Shown here: piece by piece, positions 57,601 to 64,000 of the stretch | How the letters are laid out: each line of letters opens with the position of its first letter | How positions within the stretch are numbered: the first letter of the stretch is position 1 | From: Micrasema longulum | Taxonomy: Eukaryota; Arthropoda; Insecta; Trichoptera; Brachycentridae | Direction: 5' to 3' | Assembly (NCBI GenBank): GCA_022494885.1 | Contig: JAGVSM010000854.1 | Coordinates: forward strand, 1-64,000 | DNA: 64,000 nucleotides | The notes under the pieces: generated by a model | What the model was told of the DNA's origin: nothing | The model's database searches: none | The model's input: the letters and a program-made list of their open reading frames with translations, nothing else | Program-made: the position numbers and the translations under genes

Positions 57601-60561
57601 TAAATTATAAGAATGCTAATTTTTCTTTTTAAAAAAAATAGTAAATAATAAAAATAACGTGTCCTCACTGGGGTTACCCGTGCCGAGGACACTAGACAAT
57701 ATACATATATTATAAAAATCGATTTTCAGATTCTGTATTTTTAAATATTCTACGCTCATTTCTAGCAATATATTTATGTACCTCTAATTTTAAACTGTAT
57801 TTGGGTACTTGGATATTAAAAATGAACAATGGGAGTAAAGCTTAACGGATTAGTCAAAGTGAAAATATAGATCAATAAACAAATACCAGGTCTTAGGTGG
57901 AGGAGGAGAGCACGATGGAGCTCCCATGATGATGACGATGGCTCCAGCCAACATCCCGAGCCAGAGGAGCCAGAAGGAAATGAACATGAACCAGCGGATA
58001 CGGACCCAGAACGGGTCGTTACTGAACTTCAGCAGCTCCTCCTTAGTCAGGCCAGTAAACCCCTAAAGTAATTAAGGACTCTGTTACTTCTATTCATCAT
58101 TCATTCCTTGGTATACTAAACATGCATAAAATATAATTGTCCCACCAGATCCTCGCACAATACTCAAGAAAAACTGCATTACATTCAGGGAGACTGGACC
58201 ACTGTACATGTATGAACCACAAGCCCAATGCGTGATATCACGTGATTGACCCATTTCACACCATGGCAAAAATTCACACGGCATGATAAAATAACAGAGG
58301 GTGGATTGATATTTATTGTATTACAATTATTTATTTAAGGGCAGGCAAATGCAATAACCAGTGCACCACGAGGCCGACTAATCTCCACTTGATTTTATTT
58401 TGCAGGATTTATACCTGAAAGTAGCCGCTGCGTAAATTTTATACCTACAAAATAATAAAGTAAATGTCATGTGGATCTGGAAGATACATGACAAAATGAG
58501 CCCTTCTTTATCACGCCGCTAGTTTGTTTATTTGGAAATTCTAGTTATACTGAACAGACAATAGAAGGAACATACCTATTGGAGTCAAACATTGTACATA
58601 ATAAACTAGGCAAAAAATAAGCAATTGTAATTTTTAAAAATAATAACATTCGAAATCCACAGATGCCTATCTGCTTTAAATTCCTTAAGATGTTCCCCAT
58701 CTGCTGATGTATTGCATTGCTCCCTTTTCAGTGTCAAAAGGTATAAGGTGAGGATGTAGGGCACATTTCTAGCCTCCCTGTGGTTTCCTCTACAAAATAA
58801 CATTTGAAGATGTTCCTAAAAAGGTCCACAACCAAAATTCCACCCTGTTCCAACAGTAAGATATACACTAATTTAGTCAAGAAAATATGTGAAATAATGC
58901 AAAGTGCACTAAAGATAAATTGGCCATGATTAGTATAAAATGAAAAACGAAATTTAAGTGATTTAGAAAATTTAAATTGACAGATTCATTTGGTACGGTA
59001 TTTTAGAATTTAAAACCATTTTTTTTTCTGTAATAATTTTCTAGAGAAGTCCCTTAGCTCTATTACATAGAGTTTTTAGTTTAACAATAAACGTGTAAGG
59101 GACTGTTTCAGTTTGCGCTTGTAATTCTCGACCCCAAGTACCTACGGCAAGTTGTATTGATGTAAACTGTAGCTAACTTCGCGGTTAATAATTATATAAC
59201 GCTTTTTCTCCATATATGTGAGGCCAGTGTTAGCCATAGGCGTGTTAATACTCTAAGGGATAAACAAACTCTTCAGTTGCCACGCCCTTAATACATAAAA
59301 ATGGAGTTTAATTTTCATCCTACGAGTGACAAAACTAACTTATAAATTTAAATAATTATTGGCTCTTAAAACATATACAAAATTTCACATGGTGTATAGT
59401 GACCGTTTTGAGGCATTTTGAAAATTTTTACGAAGTCATTTATTTATCAACTTTGAATTATTTTTTTTTAATTTGTTTATTTTTCCATACATTCATTATT
59501 TACATAGTAATATAATAACAAAAATACACTTTAGAAAAATACATCTTAAAATTAGAATCCCATCGTTTGAGATCCCATCAAGCGAGGTAAAAAGTATTTG
59601 ACTTCAATATGTCATCTAGGTGAATACATATACATCTACTGTCTTATAAAATGACTCCTCCATTTTTTCGTAACTTAGTCAAACACGCCCTTTTCACAAA
59701 AACTAAAATAATTCACAATTTTCGTAGTCTTTAGATATTCCATATCCTAGAAATTTAACATCATTCCGCTACTCTGGCAAAAACATCTTCACTGTTGGAC
59801 ACATTATTTAGAAAAATCAATAACTCAGGTCTCACCTGTTTAATGACCATGATGTCTATCTTGGCGTCTCCATTCTGCTGATCAGCGATTACGAACTTCA
59901 CGTCAGCCATATCGCCCTTGGGTGTAAGTTTTTTCTCTTCTTCAGACAACATTTTCTCATCTGCCCCATCCACGCAATTATCCACATTTTCTTTCACCAT
60001 GTTGGAATTCGCAACAGGTTTGTATTCTGCAATTAAAAAACAAGTCTCCTAAAAATTTGCTTAAGTATTATGAATACCACCTATCCGGACAATACCAATA
60101 TCATTGATTAAGTGGATACTTCCTGTGGGAATTACACACATGAAGGGATGGAGGTACACTAAATTTACAGTGCAGTTAACCAATGTTAAACAGCAAATTA
60201 TGTATGATACTTATATCATTAAGGCGTTAAAAGCAAACACACTCAATCACGATCAATACTTATAAGAAAATTAAGTTCGGTGATCAAGTCAGGAATTTCC
60301 ACTAGAATTTCTGTCAAAGTTAAGTTTTGCCTACAGTCGATAAACTGTTTTTAAAATAGTCCACAATTACATGATATTGAATTTAAATTAACAGTTTAGG
60401 ATAACAGATAGGCAATTAGGGATATTAAGATGAAAATGATGCGAGATAATCGATTTCTCACCAGTATCAGCCTCTGGTATACTTTTGTATGTATCCTGCG
60501 CGTCGTCAGGTGGTTTGACTACCGCTCCGTCTACGTTCAATTTCTTAACTTCTGACGACAT
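47044..60561 (-). CDS. SLC3A2: CD98 heavy chain (4F2hc/SLC3A2-like), complete, 12 exons
   Basis: Exons: 60561-60462, 60026-59836, 58062-57887, 55393-55163, 54748-54604, 54470-54298, 53932-53733, 51498-51302, 50211-50095, 50012-49903, 47779-47630, 47125-47044. They join without a break to 623 residues. Residues 1-120 are cytosolic and acidic, ending in GFTGLTKEELLKFSNDPFW, the 4F2hc juxtamembrane motif. Residues about 121-144 are a single type II membrane helix. Cys148 aligns with the human Cys that bonds the SLC7 light chain. The ectodomain is a GH13-like barrel: LTPNY follows strand 3, WFIKSEKGEEPYRDYFIW lies in a retained domain B, and the nucleophile position (GVRxD in enzymes) is Ser341. 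It is therefore not a glycosidase but the chaperone subunit of heteromeric amino-acid exchangers at the plasma membrane. An in-frame TAG precedes the start. It is divergent from ACTMAP with 372 bp between start codons. Confidence 0.95.
47126..47629 (-). other. CD98hc intron 11
   Basis: 504 bp; nothing recognised. Confidence 0.7.
47630..47779 (-). CDS. SLC3A2: CD98hc exon 11
   Basis: Encodes LKSGNPGLMVLFNPSASLAT and onward to SDNYDVPGVTV in the C-terminal beta domain (human FLVVLNFGD region). Acceptor TTGCAG, donor GTATGC. Confidence 0.92.
47780..49902 (-). other. CD98hc intron 10
   Basis: 2,123 bp. It contains the retroelement fragment at 48035-48835; the rest is AT-rich with nothing recognised. 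Confidence 0.7.
48035..48835 (+). pseudogene. Non-LTR retrotransposon fragment with C-terminal zinc knuckle
   Basis: The plus strand encodes SKFCYLGSLDQEINCRIGKA, LYSGETWPTYRHQERKINAF, RRLRWLGHVSRMENGRIPKD, RDMKNFCIDADHWEDLARDR and finally CESCGRLCWSRIGLYSH, the zinc-binding tail typical of a widespread animal non-LTR family. A nonsense codon at 48211 and frameshifts near 48530 and 48620 inactivate it. It sits antisense in a CD98hc intron. Confidence 0.88.
49903..50012 (-). CDS. SLC3A2: CD98hc exon 10
   Basis: Encodes GYEQYSNLATMRSQPSMMYG and GYNSYLLANQTVFAFSR. Acceptor TTTACAG, donor GTAAGG. Confidence 0.92.
50095..50211 (-). CDS. SLC3A2: CD98hc exon 9
   Basis: Encodes ELGIVTMLLPGVPILTLDQI (human LPGTPVFSYGDEIG), the last barrel strand. 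Phase 0 at both ends. Confidence 0.94.
50212..51301 (-). other. CD98hc intron 8
   Basis: 1,090 bp; nothing recognised. An 83-codon plus frame at 50792 shows no family. Confidence 0.6.
51302..51498 (-). CDS. SLC3A2: CD98hc exon 8
   Basis: Encodes MLMLKDMIDKSPESLSSNGS, IVVDLPRASRLLPYTYSQGY and SVFSLLGEHSWPSWT (human NATGNRWCSWSLSQ region). Acceptor CTGCAG, donor GTAATC. Confidence 0.94.
51605..51665. repeat. (AT)n microsatellite with CAT interruptions
   Basis: About 60 bp of alternating AT broken by two ACATA units. Confidence 0.9.
52085..52510 (-). pseudogene. Non-LTR retrotransposon 3' fragment
   Basis: A 62-codon minus frame reads HREILKLPLFSNNATYHTPM, CREYNIYCRNNKIDIFHDTL and SAF, the C-terminal pattern of Jockey-like ORF2 (LPLxxT ... 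NxYCxxIDIFxxSL). It ends in TAAAATAAAATAAAG-type tail near 52085. Confidence 0.7.
52575..52659 (-). ncRNA. Type I hammerhead ribozyme candidate
   Basis: On the minus strand the core CTGACGA (52626-52620) is followed by a stem II GAGACG / CGTCTC with loop GGTA (52618-52603), then GAAA (52602-52599), a minimal palindromic helix III CCGG closed by A-T, and the predicted cleavage after GTA (between 52593 and 52592). Stem I pairs GTC with GAC and is extended by a perfect 17-base inverted repeat (52643-52659 with 52575-52591) around an internal loop. One extra A (52619) lies between the core and stem II. Known context: hammerheads with this very short palindromic helix III occur in Penelope-like elements, retrozymes and satellites. 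No Penelope reverse transcriptase is visible nearby. Confidence 0.75.
52770..52815 (+). ncRNA. Degenerate hammerhead-like segment
   Basis: GAAGAGTTAGTCCGAAACCGGT resembles the 3' half of a hammerhead (stem II, CGAAA, CCGG helix III), but the CTGATGA box is corrupted to something like TAGGAAG. It could be a decayed second copy facing the intact one. Confidence 0.25.
53045..53090. repeat. Retroelement 3' hairpin
   Basis: AGTCCTCCTTAG and CTAGTGAGGAGGACT form a stem around AACAGGTTTCC; the same design occurs at 22390 and 57660. Confidence 0.5.
53733..53932 (-). CDS. SLC3A2: CD98hc exon 7
   Basis: Encodes ISKVKYLLVDQGFNNETFSP, HSEYGFYTHTMTTYQAGLVD and ILSQWKDALLNSTQGKG. It contains Ser341, where active GH13 enzymes carry the catalytic Asp. 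Confidence 0.95.
53933..54297 (-). other. CD98hc intron 6
   Basis: 365 bp; nothing recognised. Confidence 0.7.
54298..54470 (-). CDS. SLC3A2: CD98hc exon 6
   Basis: Encodes WSYSKIRQQFYLHQFNESTP, DLNFRNKYVIDEFTKVIQFW and VENGATGVR, typical GH13 domain B end and helix before strand 4. Acceptor TTTCTAG, donor GTAATT. Confidence 0.95.
54604..54748 (-). CDS. SLC3A2: CD98hc exon 5
   Basis: Encodes LIVDLTPNYVSKSSEWFIKS and GEEPYRDYFIWTDKNNNDEK, start of domain B. Acceptor TTTTAG, donor GTGAGT. Confidence 0.95.
54749..55162 (-). other. CD98hc intron 4
   Basis: 414 bp. It holds a short family E fragment (54845-54905, minus) and an S2 SINE (54925-55040, plus). Confidence 0.7.
54925..55040 (+). repeat. 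tRNA-like SINE, family S2
   Basis: TGTTGTGGTTCCGTGGCTAA and GTGGTTTGAACCTCACTC match 41013; ATTCCCATTTTATAATAGTG and ACTTATTTACAAC match the body at 57535. Confidence 0.6.
55163..55393 (-). CDS. SLC3A2: CD98hc exon 4
   Basis: Encodes WQEGPLIDSNPASSDSSTPM, LPLLSKLKIKGVIVPATPGE and DVAEFKKLAELAKEKNI, the first barrel strands (human LDYLSSLKVKGLVLGPIHK). Acceptor CTTTTCAG, donor GTAAGT. A near-copy of its acceptor lies 82 bp upstream. Confidence 0.95.
55361..55526. repeat. Tandem duplication spanning the exon 4 splice acceptor
   Basis: GGTTAGAATCAATGAGAGGG ... CTTGCCACCTGAA ... GGTAATAAA at 55361-55440 recurs at 55444-55526. The second copy reproduces the acceptor and about 30 coding bases. 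Confidence 0.9.
55860..55965 (-). repeat. Non-LTR retrotransposon 3' tail
   Basis: Read in reverse, GAAGAAATTGCCATTTGGCA, ATAAGCCCGGCCCGCC and an AAATAAATAAA tail, related to 4625-4745. Confidence 0.55.
57020..57170 (-). repeat. Dispersed repeat family A copy
   Basis: GAGGGAAAACTTTTTTGAGA, ATATGGAAATCTACGCACGT, CTTATGACCTGTCATTTGCT, GTGTAACATTCATAATTC. Confidence 0.75.
57887..58062 (-). CDS. SLC3A2: CD98hc exon 3 (membrane helix)
   Basis: Encodes GFTGLTKEELLKFSNDPFWV, the membrane span WFMFISFWLLWLGMLAGAIV and APSCSPPPPKTW with Cys148. It is the exon that identifies the protein as 4F2hc. Acceptor CTTTAG, donor GTATTT. Confidence 0.97.
58185..58460 (-). repeat. Dispersed repeat family B, copy 3
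   Basis: GACCCATTTCACACCATGGC, GAGGGTGGATTGATATTTAT, CAGTGCACCACGAGGCCGAC and GAAAGTAGCCGCTGCGTAAA; matches 30420-30640 and 23935-24165. Confidence 0.65.
59025..59215 (+). repeat. Dispersed repeat family C, copy 2
   Basis: Colinear with 14165-14350 (GTAATAATTTTCTAGAGAAG ... GGTTAATAATTATATAACG). Confidence 0.6.
59836..60026 (-). CDS. SLC3A2: CD98hc exon 2
   Basis: Encodes acidic cytosolic residues 34-97, including EEEKKLTPKGDMADVKFVIA and ending IMVIKQ. Acceptor TTGCAG, donor GTGAGA. Confidence 0.92.
60462..60561 (-). CDS. SLC3A2: CD98hc exon 1 (start codon)
   Basis: Starts ATG at 60561 with an in-frame TAG 12 bases upstream; encodes MSSEVKKLNVDGAVVKPPDD and onward. Donor GTGAGA. Splice phase fits exon 2. 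Confidence 0.9.
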
Positions 60562-60933
60562 ACCCGAAATCTATTAATAGAAACTAGTTTTTATATGAAT
60601 GTGAGTGTATGTTATATACCGAATAGAATAATTAGTTTTTACGCCGCGTGGACCCCTTCCAGTATTTGGCTCGCGACGATTGTTATAACCATAGAAAACA
60701 AACTAGTGACCGCAGATATAAAATTGCACAAATTAAATGAAAAGTCTGGATCTAGTTGGCGGTGAAATAAATTTTCCTGATGGTGGTACAATACTCAGAG
60801 ACAATGTAGAGCCACAGTTGAGAATACTTTGGAATCCATAGATTATCCATGTTTGTAAAACGTCAAAATATTTGGCATTTTGTCATTTTTATTTGATTTA
60901 TTTTGCATTTAGCAAAAACATTGGGAGGTAAAA
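60562..60933. promoter_or_regulatory. Divergent promoter region of CD98hc and ACTMAP
   Basis: Only 372 bp separate the two start codons, so both transcription starts must lie here or in an unseen upstream exon. No TATA box stands out. CpG-containing sequence (GCCGCGTGGACC, GGCTCGCGACG) lies near 60640-60680. Confidence 0.6.
60737..60841 (+). CDS. 34-codon small ORF upstream of ACTMAP
   Basis: ATG to TAG, encoding MKSLDLVGGEINFPDGGTIL and RDNVEPQLRILWNP. The composition is protein-like for so AT-rich a region. It lies 92 bases before the ACTMAP start, so it is either a uORF in the ACTMAP leader, a separate micropeptide, or chance. I do not recognise the sequence. Confidence 0.35.
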   Translation: MKSLDLVGGEINFPDGGTILRDNVEPQLRILWNP

Positions 60934-61424
60934 ATGTCTGAGATCAATATTACTTGCCCTTTACCACCGCCTTTACCAGTATCAAAATGCAATAATTCCG
61001 TGTGTGCTAATGTCAAACATGTGAATACTAGTTACAAGATTTCGGATTTAGATTGCACTTGGGCATTAAATTATCCAGAATTACGATATGCGTGCGTAAG
61101 ATACAATATTTGCTCAACATTCAAACCATTGCTCAGTGTTTATAAACAATTTGATTCACTTTTACAAGAGGGTCCAACATGTGGTCTTGTAGCAATATCT
61201 ATGTTACTCAGTCAAAACATTTCACCCTCAGATTTGCTTAAGATATCTAAAGATAAATTATTTTCAAATAACGGAGAACTATTTAGCGTTAATTACGCGA
61301 ACTCATTACTTCAGACCGCAGCTGGTATATCGAATTATAATATTAAGTCTAAGATTGTAAATAATAATTTATTCTCCAAAGAAATTATATCCTTGCTTCT
61401 GGATGGTTATTTAGCTCTGGTACC
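60934..61424 (+). CDS. ACTMAP: ACTMAP exon 1
   Basis: Residues 1-163 with the Cys83 active-site motif and ending LLLDGYLALV before the split Pro codon. Confidence 0.93.
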
Positions 61425-61902
61425 GTATCCTTTGAATTTAAATATTATTTCAACTGAAAGTATTGTTTATTCTTTTTAATTGATCTCTATAATATTTTTG
61501 ATCTGTTTACTGAAAATATGCCGACCCCTGTTTAGAGAAAACAAATCTCTGAAAATATTTTCCTTATAATTTCTATACAGTTATGATACCGACCGTAATC
61601 ACTCTCCTTGCCTCAAAAATGGACATAAAGCTCATTGGGCTCTTATTACTGGCATTCTGATTGTTGATCGACCCGGTGAAAATAATGATTTCCATCCTGA
61701 TAATGTTTATGTGACAGCCAAACACGGGAAGTCATTGCACTTAGCACTGTGGAAATTAAAGGATTTAGAAATAAGTAACATGAATTTAAATGAATTTTCC
61801 CCAGACAGAGATTACGATAAACTAGAATATGTTTTACCCTCTGGTGGTTTGGGGGGAGAAAATGGTTTAAAGGGACAATTTATATTGATTCACTCCCTAT
61901 AA
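60934..61902 (+). CDS. ACTMAP: Actin maturation protease (ACTMAP/C19orf54), complete, 2 exons
   Basis: Exons 60934-61424 and 61581-61902 join to 270 residues. The donor is GTATCC and the acceptor TTTCTATACAG; Pro164 is split between them. The catalytic Cys is Cys83 in EGPTCGLVAISM. The partner His is His182 in NGHKAHWAL, both hallmarks of the UPF0692 family of papain-like cysteine proteases. Residues 8-16 (CPLPPPLPV) are a short polyproline stretch; in the human protein a proline-rich N-terminus binds profilin. The enzyme removes the N-terminal residue of newly made actin in the cytosol. It is shorter than the human protein, mainly at the N-terminus. Without the intron the first frame would run on to a stop at 61479, so splicing is needed to reach the His. 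A possible AATAAA overlaps the stop codon at 61903. Confidence 0.93.
61581..61902 (+). CDS. ACTMAP: ACTMAP exon 2
   Basis: Residues 164-270: YDTDRNHSPCLKNGHKAHWA, GILIVDRPGE, and the closing GGLGGENGLKGQFILIHSL. Confidence 0.93.
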
Positions 61903-61908
61903 AATAAA

Positions 61909-62464
61909 ATATATATTTTAAAAACGAATACCAAACTTTAAATCATAGCACGAGATAGTCCAACAGGGATCTGATATTAAGAAAAGGAGTCAATACTGTT
62001 TTGGCACAACCACAGAACTATTATGTTGGTAAAAATGTATTGAACCTTTTGCCGGAATTGTGGAAAAGTGGGAAAATTGTCAACTTGAAAAAAGTGTGAT
62101 ATTGGTCATCAGAGTTGATGCGTGCTACTAATACTTTCTTTTCTTTAAAAACATAATTTATTAACATGTAATTGAATGCACTTGCTTGGCTCAGAACGAG
62201 GTAAGTACCCCCCGTAAGCTAGGCAAAGTTTCCAACAAAAAATTGTAGAAATAATTTAATGTATAAATAAGCAAATAAATAAATAAAGTTTTTTTGCTAG
62301 TGAATACAGTTTATTTTTGTTTGTAAAATAACTATTTAATATATTGACACCAATGAATTGTAAATTATGCTGACTGGTTTCAGGTCCACCAACAATAAAA
62401 TGTAAAAGATTCTCAAAATATAGATTACTTATTCAATGAAAAAGTTTTATCAAATGCACATTTC
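61909..62464. other. Intergenic DNA downstream of ACTMAP
   Basis: Nothing recognised. An AAATAAATAAATAAAG run near 62275-62291 offers alternative polyadenylation signals. Confidence 0.4.
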
Positions 62465-62530
62465 TATTAACATATTACAACCGAGATGGAGATCATTATA
62501 GAGAAGTGAATATAGAAGTCTAGTAATTCT
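62465..62530 (-). repeat. Dispersed repeat family A, partial
   Basis: TATTACAACCGAGATGGAGA and GAATATAGAAGTCTAG. Confidence 0.6.
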
Positions 62531-62639
62531 TTTATCTGTTGATGAGCTGAAGCCTTTATTGATGCGGGTGAGATTCGTCTGATTGAACTATTTCACCCAC
62601 ATGTGGCTACGCCTGAAATTATTTTTCAATTTTAAATAC

Positions 62640-62935
62640 TTCTTGGACCAGGTTGTATCAACAATGTTTTGAGTTTGTCAAAATTTTTGTAGACATGAAC
62701 TGGATTCAACCCCCTAGGGAGCTGTTAATATTAACACATTACAACAAAGATGAAGAACATTTTAGAGAAGGAAATATAGAAGTCTAGGCATCTACAGGGC
62801 TTATGACCTTTCATTGGCTGGTTTAAGTGGCCACTTTATACACATTCACCATTCTGCCAATATTTTAACGTCTATATTCCTTCAATTCTTCCACCTGTTG
62901 ATGTTTGTGAAGTTAAAAGCACATTTTTATTGTGA
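62640..62935 (-). repeat. Dispersed repeat family A, longest copy
   Basis: It runs from CTTGGACCAGGTTGTATCAA through AACAAAGATGAAGAACATTT, AAGTCTAGGCATCTACAGGG, CATTGGCTGGTTTAAGTGGC and CACCATTCTGCC to CTTCAATTCTTCCACCTGTT and GTGAAGTTAAAAGC. About 295 bp, probably near full length. Confidence 0.8.
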
Positions 62936-62959
62936 GCATACCTATTGTTGACAACAGCA

Positions 62960-63065
62960 TGTTGATATCTCTACAGAGATGGTGAAATGAGAAGGAAATA
63001 TGGATGTTTAGACTAACAAGGCTTATGTATGTGTCACCGCCAAACAGTTAAATCAGCCACTCATT
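62960..63065 (-). repeat. Dispersed repeat family A, partial
   Basis: CTACAGAGATGGTGAAATGA, AAATATGGATGTTTAGACTA and AAGGCTTATG. Confidence 0.55.
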
Positions 63066-63600
63066 AGAGCGGCTAGCCTGTTCACAAAATGCCAGCATTC
63101 AGTTGAATGACTAGACCGTTCGTTGAATGAATCGAGATAGCTTAACGTTCAACGTTGGCTGGTTGAAAGCTAGCCCTTTGGAAACGGCAGAATCGAAAGC
63201 CACAGGTCATTTAGTTCATTTTTTTACCACTTCAACGCTAGCTGTCATCTAACAAATATTGCATCAGCAACTGACAATGTGTGTTGTTTTATGTTGAAGT
63301 GCTTCGTTGTGAGTGAAAATAGAGAGCATAATAAGACGAATGGAATACAGAATGGCTTTTTCTGCAAGTAATGAGTCGGAGACGAGTTTTATATGAAAAT
63401 TTGAGCCTAAACTTATTGAATAAGTTATCACGACAAGCTAGTCTATTTGGTATTACTGGATGCCTACGTACGATATTATGACTGCAGCGAATAAAGAGCA
63501 ATTTAATAAGTCCGGGATGATAAATGTTTAGTTTATTATTTTGTATAGAGTTTTGCAATTTTAAACATGGACATGTCACCGCCAAATCGTGTTTTTTTTT
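63066..63600. other. Intergenic DNA, nothing recognised
   Basis: The 98-codon minus frame at 63585 has no family resemblance. Confidence 0.4.
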
Positions 63601-63745
63601 CTTACTTCACATAAAAAAAAACATTTTTTTTTATGTGAAGTAAGGTTAGGTTGACTTAAATAATAAAAAAAAGTTGTTTCCTATCAAGTTAAGTAAAAAT
63701 ATTTTTTTAAATTTTTTAACTTAACCCAACTTATCCTAACCTTTG
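63601..63745. repeat. Nested inverted repeats
   Basis: CTTACTTCACATAAAAAAAA and TTTTTTTATGTGAAGTAAG form one palindrome. GGTTAGGTTGACTTAA and TTAACTTAACC ... CCTAACC form a looser second one. Possibly a palindromic MITE. Confidence 0.6.
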
Positions 63746-64000
63746 TAATATTATATTCAAGAATGAGGACATGAATGTTTTACATTACTTTAATAAAAGT
63801 TCGTTTAATTTTATCAGCCTCACTTTCCTTCTACCACCAGACAGAAATCTATCTGCCTGCCAAATGGTCTCAACAATACATAACACAAAATTAAATTCCC
63901 TCGCCCTTACCTGGGAAGACGAGCCGTAAACACTCTTTACAATTCAAAAGGCTAAGCGACGTTCAGTCCTTTCATTTAAGTTTCTTTTCAACATTTTGGC
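63746..64000. other. End of window, nothing certain
   Basis: A donor-like CCCAG|GTAAGGG on the minus strand at 63910-63921 could close a 5' exon whose upstream part lies beyond the window. No coding frame supports it. Confidence 0.3.

Larger units (their letters stand above)
55394..57886 (-). other. CD98hc intron 3
   Basis: 2,493 bp. Besides the duplicated acceptor it holds a retroelement tail (55860-55965), a family A copy (57020-57170), an S2 body fragment (57535-57610) and a retroelement hairpin (57658-57700). Confidence 0.8.
58063..59835 (-). other. CD98hc intron 2
   Basis: 1,773 bp. It holds family B (58185-58460) and family C (59025-59215) copies; the rest is AT-rich. Confidence 0.75.

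Noticed and set aside
63640..63660. Telomeric (TTAGG)n repeat
   Set aside because: Only one or two GGTTAGGTT-like units within a palindrome; not an array.
63921..64000. First coding exon of a minus-strand gene
   Set aside because: A good donor-like GTAAGGG exists, but the only ATG frame stops after 16 codons and no partner exon was found downstream.

Overview
The window is animal nuclear DNA, almost certainly insect. It is AT-rich with long introns, and it carries three spliced protein-coding genes in a dense background of decayed transposable elements. I cannot fix the insect order from the sequence. There is no bacterial-type operon, CRISPR array or phage.

Gene 1 (minus strand, 42737 down to 7285) is a HIF prolyl 4-hydroxylase of the EGLN/Hph family. 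I reconstructed seven exons with consensus splice sites. They join without any frame break into a 427-residue protein with an N-terminal MYND zinc finger and a complete Fe(II)/2-oxoglutarate site. Gene 2 (minus strand, 60561 down to 47044) is a CD98 heavy chain (4F2hc, SLC3A2-like). Twelve exons join into 623 residues: a cytosolic head, one membrane helix and a catalytically dead GH13-like ectodomain. Gene 3 (plus strand, 60934 to 61902) is an actin maturation protease (ACTMAP, formerly C19orf54/UPF0692). Two exons give 270 residues with the Cys and His of the active site visible. Genes 2 and 3 are divergent and share a 372-bp promoter region. The three genes have unrelated jobs (oxygen sensing, amino-acid transport, actin processing), but the proximity and relative orientation of EGLN and ACTMAP match what I remember of human 19q13.2.

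Layout: 1-7284 is intergenic DNA with SINEs, a hAT MITE and a nested hAT pseudogene. 7285-42737 is the EGLN gene; its 21-kb third intron and 8-kb first intron are full of repeats (hAT, Tc1/mariner, Harbinger-like and TTAA-type MITEs; CR1-, Jockey- and RTE-like fragments; tRNA-derived SINEs). 42738-47043 is the EGLN promoter side plus intergenic repeats. 47044-60561 is the CD98hc gene. 60562-60933 is the bidirectional promoter with a 34-codon small ORF. 60934-61902 is ACTMAP. 61903-64000 is intergenic and rich in one dispersed repeat family.

The most interesting non-genic signal is a hammerhead ribozyme candidate in a CD98hc intron (52575-52659, minus strand), with all core nucleotides, stem II and a long stem I. 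Also notable are an undescribed dispersed repeat family with more than a dozen copies, a duplicated splice acceptor in CD98hc, and a Met-less open frame with a short zinc-finger-like motif inside the EGLN intron.
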